A stretch of DNA of 64,000 bases from Holacanthus passer (GCA_025331565.1 JAFREQ010000025.1:1736001-1800000); one strand, 5' to 3'; positions 23,731 through 38,900 are shown, counted from the stretch's first letter. The notes: a model not told the origin generated them from the sequence alone. Numbers and translations are program-made.

Positions 23731-25394
23731 TGTACCTTCCATTTAACCATTCTTTCCTTCATCTTTTGCTAATCCATACTGTAGTTGTGCAGATCATGTA
23801 GAAAGCAAGAATGTTACAAACATTGGAGCTGGACATGACAAAATGTTGTCATGGGTTTACAGAAATTGATGTTCTTGTCTGCAGATGAGGTTAAACTGGG
23901 ACTGCCAAATGAACATGATATCATAAAATATTTTGAACTAGCATATACACATCTTGCATACATTATTTTCTGTATGTTCAAAGATAATTGTTTAGGGTTG
24001 AACTTTATGTTCAGTTTGTATGTTTCCATTTAAATATTGTGCTCACTCCAGAAGAAGCTGCCACACATGCAGCAGTAGGTCTCGCTTTTGAAATGTGTCA
24101 TACATTAAGTAAACACTCAGATTTGCTGTACTTTTTCTGTGCATTTTTTCTGTCAACAATTCTGTTTTTAAGGACAAACAAACCCGCAAAAAATCTTGAA
24201 ATGTTTGGATTAATTGCAATATGATCCTGTATGTTTGCCCTCATTCTGTAGCTTTTTTCTTTTTTGAGCGCTGCTGAGTGGTTCAGTATCTTCATGTCTG
24301 GATTTCAGCACCAGCACCAAACCTTTCTGACAGCTCTGATGAACAATCAGAGCTCTCCAGGGGACATGGCGAGGTGACCATGGGAAAACAGGATTATGGT
24401 CGGTGGGTCGAGTCAGTTCAACATGGCAGCACATTCCCCTTTCTGATCACCACTCCAACTGGTTTAAATGAGAGAAGGTGGCTGAAACATTTTACCCTGC
24501 TTGTCCTGATGTGTTTGTGATCAAATGAGTGGTCAGGCCCCTCGGTGCTCACTCATTATCTGGACACTGAGCCTGCTCCGTGCTGTGGGGGGCTCTTCAC
24601 CTCAGATAAGCCTGGTATGCTCCATGTTTGGTGTCACTCTGTAGCATACAGTGCAATGAAAGTGATGCCGCTGCTGTTTGAAAACCTTGTTTCTCCAAAT
24701 TCTGGTCATGAAAAGTCAACATTTTTGGGATATATGGTTTTCCCCTAGTGAAGTTTCCATCTCTTTGAGTTATTTGTAAACGGTAAAGATTAATATTAAA
24801 GAGAAACAGCTTTGTGAGCAAAAGAATAAAAAGCATCATCTTGAGATTTGTGGAAAAATGTCCCTCTCCGATATCATTCAAGTGTGTGAAATAAGCTCTA
24901 TTTTCTGGTTTTGTGATGCGTTTTCAACCCATATAAAGTCATTTTCACACTGTCTCCCTTGGCAGCAGTTGCAGTGTGCCTCTGTGGGCTGCTGGAATGG
25001 TTTGTTTGTTGCACATGAAAGAAATGGGTCTGAGCTGTTTTCTGCAGATGTTTATTCACCATGGCACTGCCTCAGAAAAAGTCCAAAAGAGACAGTTCTG
25101 TCTGCGGTCGGCAGTTTGTAAATTAATTGATTTATTTGGTTTGGGAAGATTGCACGCGTCACATATTTGGAGCAATCAAATCAGCAATTATGTGGTTTCA
25201 AATTTCATGTTTGCGCCCAGCTGTGACAAGCTCAACTGTCCCCAAGAGAAGTCTGGCTGTATTTAATGTCTGTTGAATAAGGCTGGTTTCCTGGTGTCAT
25301 GTCTAAAGAAAATGCATAACAATAATTTGTTGATACGATATAAACATATACTGTTATTATCAAAATATAGTATACTATTTTCTATTTATATCTG

Positions 25395-25465
25395 TCTCCT
25401 TGCTGCTGTGCAATGCAAATTTCCCCACTGTGGGACGAATAAAGGTTTATCTTATCTTACTATTT
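25395..25465 (+). mobile_element. LINE-type 3' tail with ATCTT target microsatellite
   Basis: TTGCTGCTGTGCAATGC, then TTTCCCCACTGTGGGAC, GAATAAAGG and TTATCTTATCTTA. This is the characteristic 3' end of a fish non-LTR retrotransposon or of a SINE sharing that tail: a short hairpin (CCCCACTGTGGG), an AATAAA signal and a pentanucleotide end. Only the tail remains, as expected from 5'-truncated retrotransposition. Confidence 0.55.
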
Positions 25466-25784
25466 CATGTACTTCACATTTTCTCTCTTAGTCCCTTTCC
25501 TCAGCTCTCCAACTCAAGAATGTACATTTTGAGGAAAACATTGAAACACCAGTGAGGAGCCAATCAAAAGAGGTAGCAGGAGATGTAATATATTCTGTAT
25601 TAGATTTCATGTAGGACAGGTACTGTATATTTTCTTTAGTCTAGAACATGTCCAATTATTCCTTAAAACATGCAGACACATGAAAGCTTGCTGAGAAGAG
25701 AAATGATTAAATAGATGAAACAGAATCCCTCTTTCCTGGTGTCTATTTTTACTCGTGGGAAGACTGGGAGTTTTATAGATTTAA

Positions 25785-26130
25785 TATTAAAGGTAACCTG
25801 TGGATTATTTTGCCACTAGTGGTCCCATCGAGCAACTTTTTTTGATGAACGGGTGCCCATTTTGTATCTCATGCATGCAAGAGGATGCACATACACTCAG
25901 AGGGCAGTAATACAAGTGTGTGGTGCATGCAAGCCATGAAACCCTTGTTGCCAGGGTACTAGGCCTTTAAATAACAAAATCTCAGTGGCACTAAAAGCAT
26001 TTCCCTATAGACCGCCATTATAAAAGAGACATCTGTAAAACTGTTGACAGGACACCTTAAACTGCAAACACAAGGCTTTTTCAGTGTGTGTGTGACATCA
26101 TCTCAATATAAGGACAGAATGGCGGAGAAA
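25785..26130 (+). repeat. interspersed repeat R3, copy 1
   Basis: It shares with 26640-26975 the sequence around GAGCAAC/TG-TTTTGAT-AA-GGGT-CC, then TTTTGT and a CATGCAAG/ACACAC block. It continues through CCTTGTTGCCAGGGTACTAGG and CTCAGTGGCACTAAAAG, phrases I recall from a frequent percomorph repeat. The same orientation as copy 2, at a distance of about 850 bp. Confidence 0.6.
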
Positions 26131-26639
26131 ACTTTTTGACACATGTGCTTTGTGAGCAGTTTATATTGGAACAAACGGGTGCCATATTGGAGACCTGTTT
26201 CCAACTCCCATAACATATCCGTGAGCATGATTCAGAGTTAGCTAATGTTTATAGAACTTCCTACAGTACTTTGAAATTTGGAAACATATTGCCCGCTGGG
26301 TCTATACATCCAACCACCTGCTGTAATAGTAAAAACATAACTGTCACTTACCTCAAATACTGGCTGTTTCTGTCAAATGTAAGGGGCGTTATATGAAGAT
26401 TTTGTCCTAATGTGCAAGGAACAGGAAGATGAAGACTGCTAGTTGATACAGTCCTGTATGTAGGCATTAAAAAACGCTGCAAGGAAATAAATGTCTGTCA
26501 GGGCTCAGGGATCAACACAGTGAGAAATACTTTATACACTATAAATATAACAGCTCTACTGAGACTAATAATTTTTAACTATTTATTATTTTAAGAAGTA
26601 TTTTAGTATTTAACTTTGTTTTATGTTATGTTTATGTAT

Positions 26640-26975
26640 AACTTAAAACTACCTTGTGCAGTTTGTAGTTTTTGCTAGTTTTGCTATTGAGCAATGTTTT
26701 GATCAATGGGTCCCTGTTTTGTTTGTCATCCAAGCACACACACATGAAGACACACAAGGATGCATGCAAGTAGTGAAGCAACATGACATACATTCAACAG
26801 TTTCAATGAAATAAGCAGCGTTAGGAAAGGCAGGGGAGAAAAGGCTGCTATAAAGTATACAGGATGTAAACAATGTACATTTGAAAATACCTTTTTAAAA
26901 GGAAGAAACACATTTGTATGTAAGCATGACTGTGTTTGTTTACAACAAAGCTCCAGAGGGTGCCTTTAATTTAGA
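26640..26975 (+). repeat. interspersed repeat R3, copy 2
   Basis: It contains GAGCAATGTTTTGATCAATG followed by GGTCCCTGTTTTGT, aligned to copy 1. It ends with GTTTACAACAAAGCTCCAG and AGGGTGCCTTTAAT, which looks like the family's 3' side missing from copy 1. Confidence 0.6.
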
Positions 26976-26999
26976 AATAATTATAAAGGCTGTATGTGT

Positions 27000-29900
27000 A
27001 CATGTTTTTAGTACCAACTATGGTGATCATAGAAAATGCTCCCTAAAATTATCCATGAATAAGAGTTAAATTTGAATTCATATCTATTACTGTTGTTCAA
27101 AGCTAAGTAGAGGTGTCTGTTGTCTTGTTCAAAATCTTCTGCTGCTTTAATGCTCAAGCAGGTATGGCATTGCACGCAACAGCCCAAGGGCGAACAACGA
27201 TGGGGGTGGGTGGACAAAACTTTGGTGTGGGCCATCTGTGTGCTATTTAGTCCAGTCCCAGCAGTCATCGCTGCTTAATTCAAAAACTGTCAGAGAGTGT
27301 CATTAGGCACAGCCATTTAAAAGCTTCAGATTTCATTAGCCACAGGAAGGGCCACATTACCCTCAGGATTAATGTCAGGTTTCGCGGTTCAATGCTACCA
27401 GCGGTGGACTGCATTAATGTGACTGGGTTGACCCTCTTGTTTAAATACACCCCAACTCATTAAGCATTTTGTAGACCAAGAGCAGCCCTGCAATAGCCCA
27501 TGAATTATGGACATTTTGTACAAGCAGCATTCTTTTTACACCTCAAAAATCTCAAAAATCGCCCACCACTTCCTGCACAGGCTAAGATTCAATCACAGAG
27601 CACTAAATCTTCAGCTGAGGGGAGTTATCTGCCATTCCACAGCCAAATGTTTTGTTTATACTCTTTAAGGCAGCATTGCTCCCAGTGTTGCATCATCATG
27701 GCTGTTTCATAACAAGTTGTGCTCCACATTGTCTTGATGATGCGGGGTGGGCGGCATGCGTTGTAGAGGTGGCAGGAACTGTCCTGTCAGGAAGCTGGAG
27801 CCATGAGCTCACTATCTAGAGGAAGACATAGAGAGCTGAGTCACCGCGTAGTGAGACGCCCAGAAAACGATAATTCGGCTGAGGATGAGCAGAGTCATCA
27901 CTCTTCCTGTTTTAATTAGGCAACATGGGCCCTTCAGTGGCCAATCATCTCATCTGCTTCCTTCCCTCCAATGACTACAGACAGGGAGTTGTGTTAGTTA
28001 GGCAGTGAGAGCGTCTTGAATTTCAGCAGATCAATTGCATTGTCTTGCATTGTCTTGCTTCAATATCATATTTAACCTCCCTTGCTTAATAACGAACATG
28101 AAACTGTCAGCACCGGTGAAGCAAACAAGACTTAATCGAACAACGTGCAGCGCTCTGTGCAGTTTTGCTACATCATGTCGACATCTCTCCAAGGCTGGAG
28201 GTGATAAATGTAATACATTCTGTCCTCCTGAGGGGCGGCGGCACTGTTTGTTGGGGGGTCACGGAGCCTCTGTGTTTCATCACTTCCCCATTCATCACAA
28301 TGTCACCCAGGAGCCTGCGTGTCAGGACTCTGTGGGCTTTACCAGGTGTGAGAGGGGTCTGAATTTTTGGGGCTCTTAATCAGGAAATGATCGCAGCCAG
28401 CCATGATTCATGGTGTGGTCTGGTTGTCATGCTATATATGTTGAGCTCCAGAAGCAGCATCTTAGGGATGAAATTTATATTCCTACTCTTGAGAACTGTA
28501 TCTGCACCGACGGGATCTGTTTCCTCTGCAGGAGTGGAGGCCTGAGCTCACTTTCCAGAGTTTTGACAGATCTCAGGAGGCTGAACAATATAAATGTTTG
28601 AAAGGCAGTTTGGACTCAATTCCCTTTCATCTTTTTTTCCTTCACACGAAATCTGCAGACTGTTTTCTGTGTCAGCCAGAGGGGGTTAGACCTTTGTAGC
28701 AGCAGTACCGCCATACCGCTGACTTGGCAGTGAATCCATTTTTTGCAATTAACACTTTGTTTATGCTCTCACTTTGGTGCCCAGTGGGCTCTGAGGTAAG
28801 CACATAATCTTTAAAATGGGAGGGGGCGTCGCAGTTTAATGCCTTTTATTACTCAAGTGCATCTCAGTCAATATCTCTGTCAAGCAGAGGATGTCAGACA
28901 GATCTGCAGTCAGTGTGTTCAAGTAAGCTCTCAAATACATTCCAGGCTTAACTTAATGTCAACCATAGACAGTTACCACTGAAACCAAGGGGATATTTGG
29001 CTCATTTGTTCTGGCATATTTGATGCAGTTTTAGTTCATAATGTGGAGTTTTATTTTCTGTCAACAACAGTCTCATTCAAAACCAAAGAATTTAAGCCTT
29101 GTTGATGGTGATCTCTCAGTGGTGGTTTTCAGGCACAATAACACTGTATTGGAGAATGTCCTTGTAAATAAAACAGCTCATGGCCTCAGTAACCAGTAGA
29201 TTGGTCCAGTTAGCATTAACTGGTAGCATTACTTTTATCATATAATTTTGTGTTTTAAAGGCTGCAAATGCAATGTAAAGATTTCAGAAGCATTGTACAT
29301 GGTAGTCTGACATCTTGTGTGCATGTTTTAAATGGCTTAAAGCAGATATGTGATTGGGGAACTTGCCAAGCTAGCATGACAGCAGTTGGCATGCTTCAAC
29401 ACACACACAAATAACTTGTTTTTTGTTACTTGTTGGTTAATCTGTACACCCCTGCTCCTGTGCTGCTGTGATTAATTACTGCAAAGTGAACGTACGATGT
29501 GATCAATCAATCAGTCAAACAATCACCAGCTGGAAGTGAATAAGACACATTCTGATCCAGCTCTTCACATCATGAATGTACTGTAGTAACTGGTAATACA
29601 GTGCATGCAGATACATGTAGCCTAGTTAAAAAAGCAGTTGTTTGTGGTTCAAAACACAAATAGCTTTAGTAGTAGTTTGTAGTTAAAAGTACTGTAGTTA
29701 CCCATTAGTTAAAAAAAATACCCACTGTATAAATTCTTTTAAGTTCCCAGATTGTTACCATCTTATTCCCTAACATTACCTCTTGTTCACTTGTATGTAT
29801 TTATTGGTACATTCTGTACTGATACATAGTCAATAATATAATATAACACTAGAAAAACAGTAGTTTTCCCTTAAACTAAATAATCCAAACCTTATATTGC

Positions 29901-32900
29901 AATAAATATAATAACCTCTTACAGAGATTGTCTTTATTTCAGGGTGGTGTACCTGCACTATAAAGCGTTGTGGGAAGCCCTGGTCTTGTTCACTGCAAAT
30001 CTCATTCACTGTATATCCATAAAATATGCACCTCATCCACTGCTCATAGGATCCTGCAGTTTTTAGTTTGAAACTCCATCCTGGGTTGACATAAACATAA
30101 TCAATACAAAGTTGCTTTCCTTCTGGGCAAGTTCATTTTAATAATAACTCCCTTGTTATTGCTAGAAAAAGGGAATTAAATAGAACAGCAAGATTGATGT
30201 GTCTTGTGTTGTGAATGATTGTGTCCTATTCTGTGATACACTTCAAGTGTCTGTAACTGCTCATAGACTGGGAAAAGACAATGTTGTGAATGGAAAGGAC
30301 CTTGACCCACTTTAAACAACAAAGCTGTGCCGTGGGAAATGAATGAAGGATAATTTAAAATAGAGGTGAGATGAAAGAAATACACCCAAAAATGAACAAT
30401 GGTCATATTTTTGTACCGTTGCCTATTTAAAGGCGTTGCCAACAAGTAGTGTACTGTTCACTACAGTGGAAAAATCCTAATGATGACTACACTTAAGTGT
30501 GAAGAGCTTATTGAGTTTTCCCTAGGAAGTCTCCCCAGTGCATCGTTTGGAGCTGTGCTGTAGGCAGTCACTGCAGAGACTCCAATTACTGACCAAGTCC
30601 CACTTGACTGGCTTCTAACTGTGACCAGCAAATTAGAAAGAGAGAGAGAGAAGAGGGGGAGAGACAGAGAGAGAGGGAGAAAGGGGCTGAAAAAGCATTC
30701 AAAAGGCAAGACGAAAGTTTTGGTTGCAGTGTGATACTGGGTCTACAGGAAGCCAAAAAAGACAAATGTCAAGCAGAGTTTAACAAGTGCATTGCCTGAG
30801 CAGAGGGGGAGATAGGCAGCTCTTTGTTCATGCGTTGGACACGCTCCAAACGCCTGCTTCATAGGATGTTCTTCGATAATCCAGCAGTGAGCGTCTGATT
30901 TATGACCTGCATTAATGTTCTGACTGAACTTCCTGAACAGAATCTTTAACTACAACCAAACCACATGGAGAGAGGGAAAAATAACATGTAACAAAAGAAT
31001 AGATGTCATTTTCTGGAGAGGACATGAATGGGAAATGTGTGAGCATGTTTAATAACACCTGTGGCATTAAAGTCAAACTTTTCCTCAGAAATCCTTATAT
31101 GTATCCACGGTGTTTGTTTTGGCTTTTGTACTTGTACTGGTCAAAATTACCTAGAAGAGGATTTTTGAGATTAAAATGACTACTGCTGCCTGCTGTAGTA
31201 ATAACAGCGGGAGGTCTGTGTTAGATTTCTCTCATAGAGTACGTGCAGAGAAGTGCATGATGTGGTGTTGGGCCAAAAGTGAGGAGTTGGTGAGCTAATA
31301 CTTCCTGTCTTCATATGTTTACAAGAAGTAGGAGTCAGAGCATTGTAATAAGGCATTAAACCACAGTTGTGATGAAAAAATGATTCAGCCCCTACAAGCA
31401 AAGCCAATTATCTCAAGGGTCATGGGCCAAGAGCAGCTGCCTGTTGTAAAAGAAAACAGAGGACTGTCATCTTTTTTGTGTCACCAGGCCCTTTCAAGGG
31501 ATCCCAGGCACTTTCAGCTCGTAACTTATTTCTGTCCTTCTACTGTTTTGACGTTATATCGTGTTTCCCAAGACAGGAGCTTGTACACTCGGGAGGGGAG
31601 ATGGATAAGAGTGGATGTGGCACATTTTTGACATTGAAGTAAGATTACTGTGTTCCCTCCAAGCAGGCGCACATTAAACAAGTGGGAGATCAGGGAAGCA
31701 GAAAGGCAGATGAAAGGTAGCTGTGCGTGTGTGCACTTCCACAGGGGGCTTAAGAGGCAGAAAGGACAGCTGGTTCACTCATCACTGCTTTGCTGTGTCT
31801 TGGGCTTTCAAATTCCCCAGGCACATATTGTTTCTGATGGAGAACTGGTGTGAGCTGGACAGTAACGAGTTAAAAATGAACAACAGGATTTCTAATTTAG
31901 CTCAAGGTGTTTTCTATTTTCGGACCATAATGGTGTAATTAACAACACAGCATTTGCCTGAAAAATGAATTGTAATTAGTTACTTTGTGGATATTAGCTA
32001 GGGATGGTCATTTGGCCATGTTGTGGTGTTTAGGATATTTCTAATTGTGTTATCTGATAAAAAAAAAACATGAAAAGCTAACACGTCCCTACACTTTATA
32101 GCATCCAGCACCATCTTCCACACTGTTGATGTGAATGGTGCTTGTTATCTGTAACTCCATAAAATAATGTAGTTAGTTAATTAAATGCTCCTCTTAGATT
32201 TGTGTTAGAGCAGACATTTGATTAATCCATTCCTTGCACATTTTGGTATTTTTGTTTTTGGAAAGGCTTTAAAAAAACGCTCTTATGCAAACCTCAACAT
32301 GTAGAGAAATCAAGAGCTTGACAGGCCAACCATAATTGTTGTTTATTGTTGCTAAGGGATTTAGCAAACTGTCAGTTGTAATCTTATAATACAAAAAAAT
32401 GCATTTTTATTGCCTGCTAATAACAAACACATGCAGACCAAGCTGTACCTTTTACAGGCCTAATAAAATAATGTATGAACACCATAATTGGTGTTTTGTC
32501 CTGTGCATATGAATTTGGCAGAAAGCTCACAATGTTACATCCAAATTTTAGCTTTTACTTCTGTCATTGGCATTCATGTCTGATTGATCAGCAGATTAAG
32601 TTTCATGTAAGCCAAGCTATCTCAACAAAAGCAGTGTGTCTGAGTTATTCGTGGGAAGGATGACACACTTTCTCCTGCTCCGACTGGATTCATCTTCGCT
32701 TATCTTTGCTCGGTCCACGTCCGCACTTTGCACAATACAAGAGCTGTAGCTTTTCACTCCCCCATGATTTAGTGACACTTTAATGAATCTTTTGTCATCT
32801 CGCCGTATGTGTTTCGCTCTCCTTAAAAGGTTTAAACCAGTGTTTACCTTTTCTGTTGCGGAGTGGTGTACAAATCCCATGTTTTTTCATGGGAATGATA

Positions 32901-35900
32901 AGTTAGCAGAGCATTTTTGCTTTTATGAGGTTAGAGGGGTGAAGTAAATTGAGATATTTTCTGCAACTTGGAAATGAAATTCTTGCTTCTTGCCAGGTAT
33001 GTGTTAAGAATATATTGTAGACACTTAAAAAAAAATCTCTCCTGGGTTTGTAACATATTGAATATGCCTGATTTGAGGAGACACTGCCGGTGTAGCAGAT
33101 GAGTTTGACTGACCTGTTGAGGTCACCACTCTGTTGTCAGTGCACCTCTCCTATAGATGAAAACATCCTATTGGCTCCTCACGCATGGCTAACTCAGACC
33201 CATCACAACAAATCTGTCTCTCTGGGCCTGCCAGACATTGCGGGTGTGTGTGTGTTGGTGTGTGTGAGATGGCGTGGCCGATGAGGGAGTGATGGACTGA
33301 AAGTGACATCCGACCCCCGAAGCAGCCAAGGATTAATGGCCTCAGTAGGCAAGCTCCTCTAGAAGGATGTGGACGGGTAATAAGGACTTCCACAGTGCAT
33401 CCATCCATCTGCCCTTCCGGACCCACGCTCTCCTGCAGCTGGAGCTTCCAGATGTGGAGCCACCTGTGGACAAGGAGACAATGGGTTCCTGACACAGAGG
33501 AATAGAAGATTCATCCAGAAAAATCACTCTTGACTCGATACTCCCCTGATGTATTTGTGCACAGGGAACAACATTTTTGAGTCAAGGGCACCTTTGGTGG
33601 TCTGAGGTGGAGATGGGTTTCAGGTGAGGTCGGCGTCACCGGTGGCGTGACAGTTTACACTGTGGCTGGGGAGGCGAGAGATATAAGACACTGCAGGGAC
33701 TCCAGTCAAGGTCCAGAGGAAAATGAAACATGGAAAATGTCACTGGGGTATTCTGACATTTTGCACTTTGAGCGAGTCTGAAAAGGTTCAAACACCAACT
33801 GAGAAGTGAAAGCGGCAGCTATGAATATGAGTCACCTGCATGAGAAGACATGCTACACTCCTTTTACCCTTTCAGAGGTGTTAATATATCCATGGAAACT
33901 AATTTAAGAGGCATTTGGCATTTTACAACTTTGAGTCTTGCCAGAAATATTTTTATTTAACTTGTGGAATAAAGTAATCTTGGCTGGTGATGGGGGACTG
34001 AGTGAAATTTTGAAAAAAAAATGGGGTTGTTTATAATTATGAGTGCTGTGTGTTTTGTCTGATTTTGACCAAATGTGAAGTGAGGAACTTGTGGAAAATC
34101 CCTCTTTTCACAATTTGAGTCATTGTGCCCACATTGCGTGTACAGTATCTACTTATTAATCAGAGAACTTCTGAGCAATACTTAAAATTCTAAGCAGTTC
34201 AGCCAAATCAGAAAAAAACAAACATTCCTACTTACTCATAGTGGTCTGTACTCATGCGGATGCTTCTTCTGCCATCAACCTAATGGAGGTAAATGCAATG
34301 TAGTTGGCTGCTCAAAGCTTTGAAAAAATTACATTTGAAAAAAAGTCAAAAGCAATTAACAGCATTCTTGACCTGAGAAATACTAGTTTGTCAAACAATC
34401 TCATCTTTAAGTCCACTTACTGGCTTCTTCCGTGGGGTTTATACCCCCATTGTTGGCTTAAGCAACTTTGCTTAACCGTAAAGACATTGTATCAGTGACT
34501 GAGCTTGCATGTCAACAATACTAATCTCTGAGCAAATTCCATCCAATGATGAAGACCGTGTGATAATATTGAACATTTTAGTAAAAGGCCAGTAAGCGGA
34601 CCTTGAGTTGGATCCAGAGAATATTGTCCTAGTTAACCTACAGATTGGACTGAACAGTTTTTATTGCACATTTATTTGCTAGAAAGTAATTCTACTGAAA
34701 ACATTGTGTTTCGTCCTCTTGTGATTTGGGTGTACTACAACAGACTTATTAAAGGAATATATCTCGGCTATGACAGCTTATGATATTTATAGTTTTGACA
34801 ATCATTTAGTAATCAGTAATAAAAGCATTTTAAGATAATTGCTGAGATCGGGGAATGCAGTCCAAATCGCGTGAAAGAAAAAGGTAATCTGGCTAAACAT
34901 CTTTACAATTGGTTTGTGTTTCTTGCTCCATCAGACATGGTTGTATCGATGATCCCAAATCTCAGGAATTACTTTGGTGAGGTCAGTCGTCATTGCTGAC
35001 AGAAATAATGACCAGAGTTAGCTATAGCTTGAGGCTTTCCGGCCAATGAACCTGACTTCCAGCACAACACTTTTTTCTTCAAACTGTTTTCGCCTGTTGC
35101 CTCTGTGGCCTCTGACAGAAATCACAGATGAAAGTGCTGCCATAGGACATCAAGAGGGCCAGGAGGCAAAACACCTGCTGTCACCATCTCCCTCTCTCAA
35201 AACCAGCATGAACACACAAGGTCAAATAGCGACACTTCACTTCCCAATCTATTAGATTTTCAGATGCTTCGCTTTTCACCAAGATCAAATCGCTTCCTGC
35301 CAACCAGATTAGAAGTGCTGGTGGGAGGCGAGGAGAGGGCTAGCGGGCTGATATTAAAAAGGACCCATGCTGCTGACAAGTCTTTGAACAGGAGCGAGCT
35401 ACACATTCAGGAGAGATTGTTCCTGAAAACCGGCTCTGAAGAAAATCTGACAGAGAAATTGTCCTTGTAAAGTCCAGCTAAAGTCTGTGTTGCTTCTCCT
35501 TGTTTGAGTGGTGGGCACATGTCTGAGGTCATTTTAACACTCTGTGGTCCCACATGCAATGTCTTGTCAAAGTTTTGTAGTCACATTATGGAAAGTTGGA
35601 ATACTGCCTTGCAGCCAATAATAACCAGAGTTTAACCCTGAATTCACCTAAAAATACATGAATCCAAATCTGGGTTTGTAGTTTCAACTTAGAAGCACAG
35701 TTTGTCCAGATTACAGTGACTTTCTCACGGCTTTTACATAAAAACCAAAACAATAAGCTGAAAGATGCTACAATGCTCAGTAGAGCTGAAAGCCAGATGA
35801 TTCTCTGTGGGCTCATCATTAAGATCCCTGTCACATTTAACATAATCTTATACATAATCATATATACAAATGCATTTTATTATATGTAATAAACTTCCCT

Positions 35901-38900
35901 TTTGCAACTGTTTTGGGCAATTTGGCCATGAAGTGTAGCGTCATTACCAAATGTCAGCTTTGTGTTGGTGTTAGGAGGCTTATTTAGCTTTAAATCAGTA
36001 TTAGAACATTATGTTCCCTTTGTTTTTTTTTCTTTTTCTAATCTCAAGTAGTTCAGCATTTTCAATTGGTCTTAATCCTGGGACCAATTGATCCCTCTTA
36101 ACCAGTTAATTGTCTAATTGTTTAAATCCAGACGTCGAATCCGGAGACCTGTCTTCCTATTCCAGCTCTTGAAGAGCTCACATGGGGTCTGGCTCATTGG
36201 TCATCTTGTCCTAAACCCAAAGCAACGCCCACCCATCAGACCCTTATACAAGCTCGAGCAAACGGACTCATTGTAAAATGGAAGCGTATGTTTGGTTAAT
36301 GGGGCTCAGCTGTCCAGTCAGTTTCACTCATGTATATCTCCTAATCTGGTGGTGGCTCTGCGAGGATAAGGGGGGGATTTCAGAGGCGATACAAACAGAC
36401 AGATAGCAAAGTGCGTGGTGGAGGCCTGGCCCAGGATGTCAGTGTTCAGGGTGGGTGACAGTGTTATTCCCTGCCATCTGTTTCTCAGGCGGCGGTCCAG
36501 CAGTGCTATGTTGAATGCACAGGCATCAGGGAATAAGGAGCAGCCCACCATGCCACACTATTGGCATTGCAGCATTTCATATTAAGATAGCAGCGTGGCT
36601 GGCCTCCCATGCCTGTTTGTAGGGGCGATATGGGTTCGGTTCAGGCTACACACAGATACATAAAAAAAAGCTCTCTTACACTCAGACTGCCCATCTGTCT
36701 ATCGTCTGTCTGTTTTTCATGTCTGTGGCACTCTCTCAAGTCAAAGAAAAAGGACTGGCACGGTTACAATTTTCTCCACATTGCAGAGCTATAAAGTTAC
36801 AAAATGCAGACAGAGAACACAGAGAAGGGAGATTATTGAATTAGTGCAAGTACAACTGTTTGTTTCCTCCCTGCATTACAGCTTAAAACGGTCAGTCCGT
36901 GTGAATTTCCCATGAAAAGCCACTTCTGCTCTTCTTCATGAAGACGAGCAGGACGGCAAGGGGCATCAGTGTTCGGTGACATGACAAATGCCGTAAATGG
37001 CATATCAATTTCTGTTTGGGTATGTTACCCAAACAACAAAGGAATGTTATGAGAGCAGTGGGGTCTCATCGCTCAACCTTTTATGAGAAGAACTCACAAA
37101 GGCCTGAATCACTCTTCCTCTCTGTCTCTGCTGTCACCCTCAGGAAAAGTGAGCATGCCGTAAATCACCTTGGCAGCTCTGTGTTTTGAAGCGGCAGACT
37201 GCCTGTAGCCAGTGTCATTTTATAGGTTGTTATTTCACTCCGTGTTGTAGAGGGGAGGGCTCTGAAATCATGTTGCTTTAAATGCTCATGTGTTTGCTTG
37301 TGAAGTGGTGAATCAAAGAAGGGATGAATGGAGGGACATCTCCAGGAAGACGGCCTAGAGTTTGCAGGGGAACCTCAATCCAACCTTTGTCCAGAATCTG
37401 AACCTCAAGGAATTCAACTAATTCTTTTTGTATGGAAAGTGGAGGCTTTATTGCATTCTTTGAGGATGTGAACCTGAACGTATACGTGCTAACTTGTATT
37501 AACGTGCTCTTTCTATACAATGAATTACTTTGTGTGAGGGCTTGTGGGAGAGGTTTAGAGAGAAAACCATAGAGGGTTTGGGTTTGGACCATTCCTGCAG
37601 AGCTCTGGGCCATGTTCTGCATGTCAAAGTGCAATGATAAAGAAACTGAAAATAATTACCTCACTTTGAGTAAACCAGGATTTTCAGCTCCGGAGACCTA
37701 TATCGGTTTTCTCTGTTTCTTTCACATGTGCATGTTAAGCTTTTCTGTTTGATTTTGTCCCAAAACATTTAGACACCAAGGTGACATGTCATAACTGTGT
37801 TCATGCTTGCATGCATAAGACTGCACAAATCCCAAAACAGGCTGTTCATAAGCTCCAGAGAGAGAGGGCTGGATTATTTCTCCCTGATGCTCTTTGTTTG
37901 AAGAAAAAGGTGTTGACTGACAGCTGAGCTCCTGGACCCGACTCAACCAGGGTTCAATGCGGATGCCTGGCTAATGAGGCCGACTACAGGGATTATAATC
38001 AGAGAGGGAATATTAGCGTTCTCATGTGTCAGTCAAGCTGGGAAAACCTCCTAGTGTTGCGATGTCAAAGCGGGCTTTTCAGCTTCCGATTGGTTCATAT
38101 TTACCATACAACAACACAGAGTCATGTCACAGCGTCCCCAGGGCGGCTTTAAGACGTCTGAAGCCTGTGACAGTTAATGGGAGAAGGAGTTATGGTGGGA
38201 AATCTCACCATGGGTCCAATTCCAAGGCTCCAGTGGACACAGAGGGCACTCCAAAACGAACAAATTATCTCCTGTCGGCTTTTTGGCAGTAAAATGTGGT
38301 CATTTTAACCTTGCAGTCTTTAACCTCTCAATAATCATTCAGCGAAAGGTAGACCTCAAGCTGAGACTGAATCCCCCGCTTTGCGCTGAAATGTATTAAT
38401 GGGCATCACGTTTGACCCTCTCCAACCTCGACGGCACTCACCTCTCCCTCTCTGCTCAGGCCATTTTAAAGACCAAAACAGAGAAAGAGATGAGAGATGG
38501 AAAGAAAAACATTAAAAAAAGCACAGACTCACAAGAGCGATGTGACATATGGAAGCCATCACAGGCCTGGACTCCCATCTGTGTCGGCAGTCGTGGCCTG
38601 CTGGCACCCACTAGTCACTGCGCAGGATGGGAATAATCCAGGACAGAGGAATTGTGATAAGAGGAGTTTGAATCCCTTGAGGACAAGATTTCAGCTTTGG
38701 GGGAGGGGAGAGATGGGCTGCGAGTGGAGCGTGTTATTGTGAGGTGTAAAAGCTTGCTGGCGTTAGCAGAAAACAGGTGCCCGACAGCTCAGTGGGGTTC
38801 AGCTGGGTTTAGTTGGGCTCAGTTTCTCACGTTTCTGCCTGCAACAAATACCCTATACATGAATGAAACTGCAACACTCCCACTCCCTGGTTTCACATCA

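Noticed and set aside
24332..24354. 9-bp inverted repeat AGCTCTGAT with a 5-nt loop
   Set aside because: Near chance expectation, no context.
36062..36091. 10-bp inverted repeat TCAATTGGTC with a 10-nt loop
   Set aside because: Close to chance expectation in 64 kb and no supporting context.
37013..37035. 10-bp inverted repeat TGTTTGGGTA with a 3-nt loop
   Set aside because: Near chance expectation. It would need conservation to be of interest.
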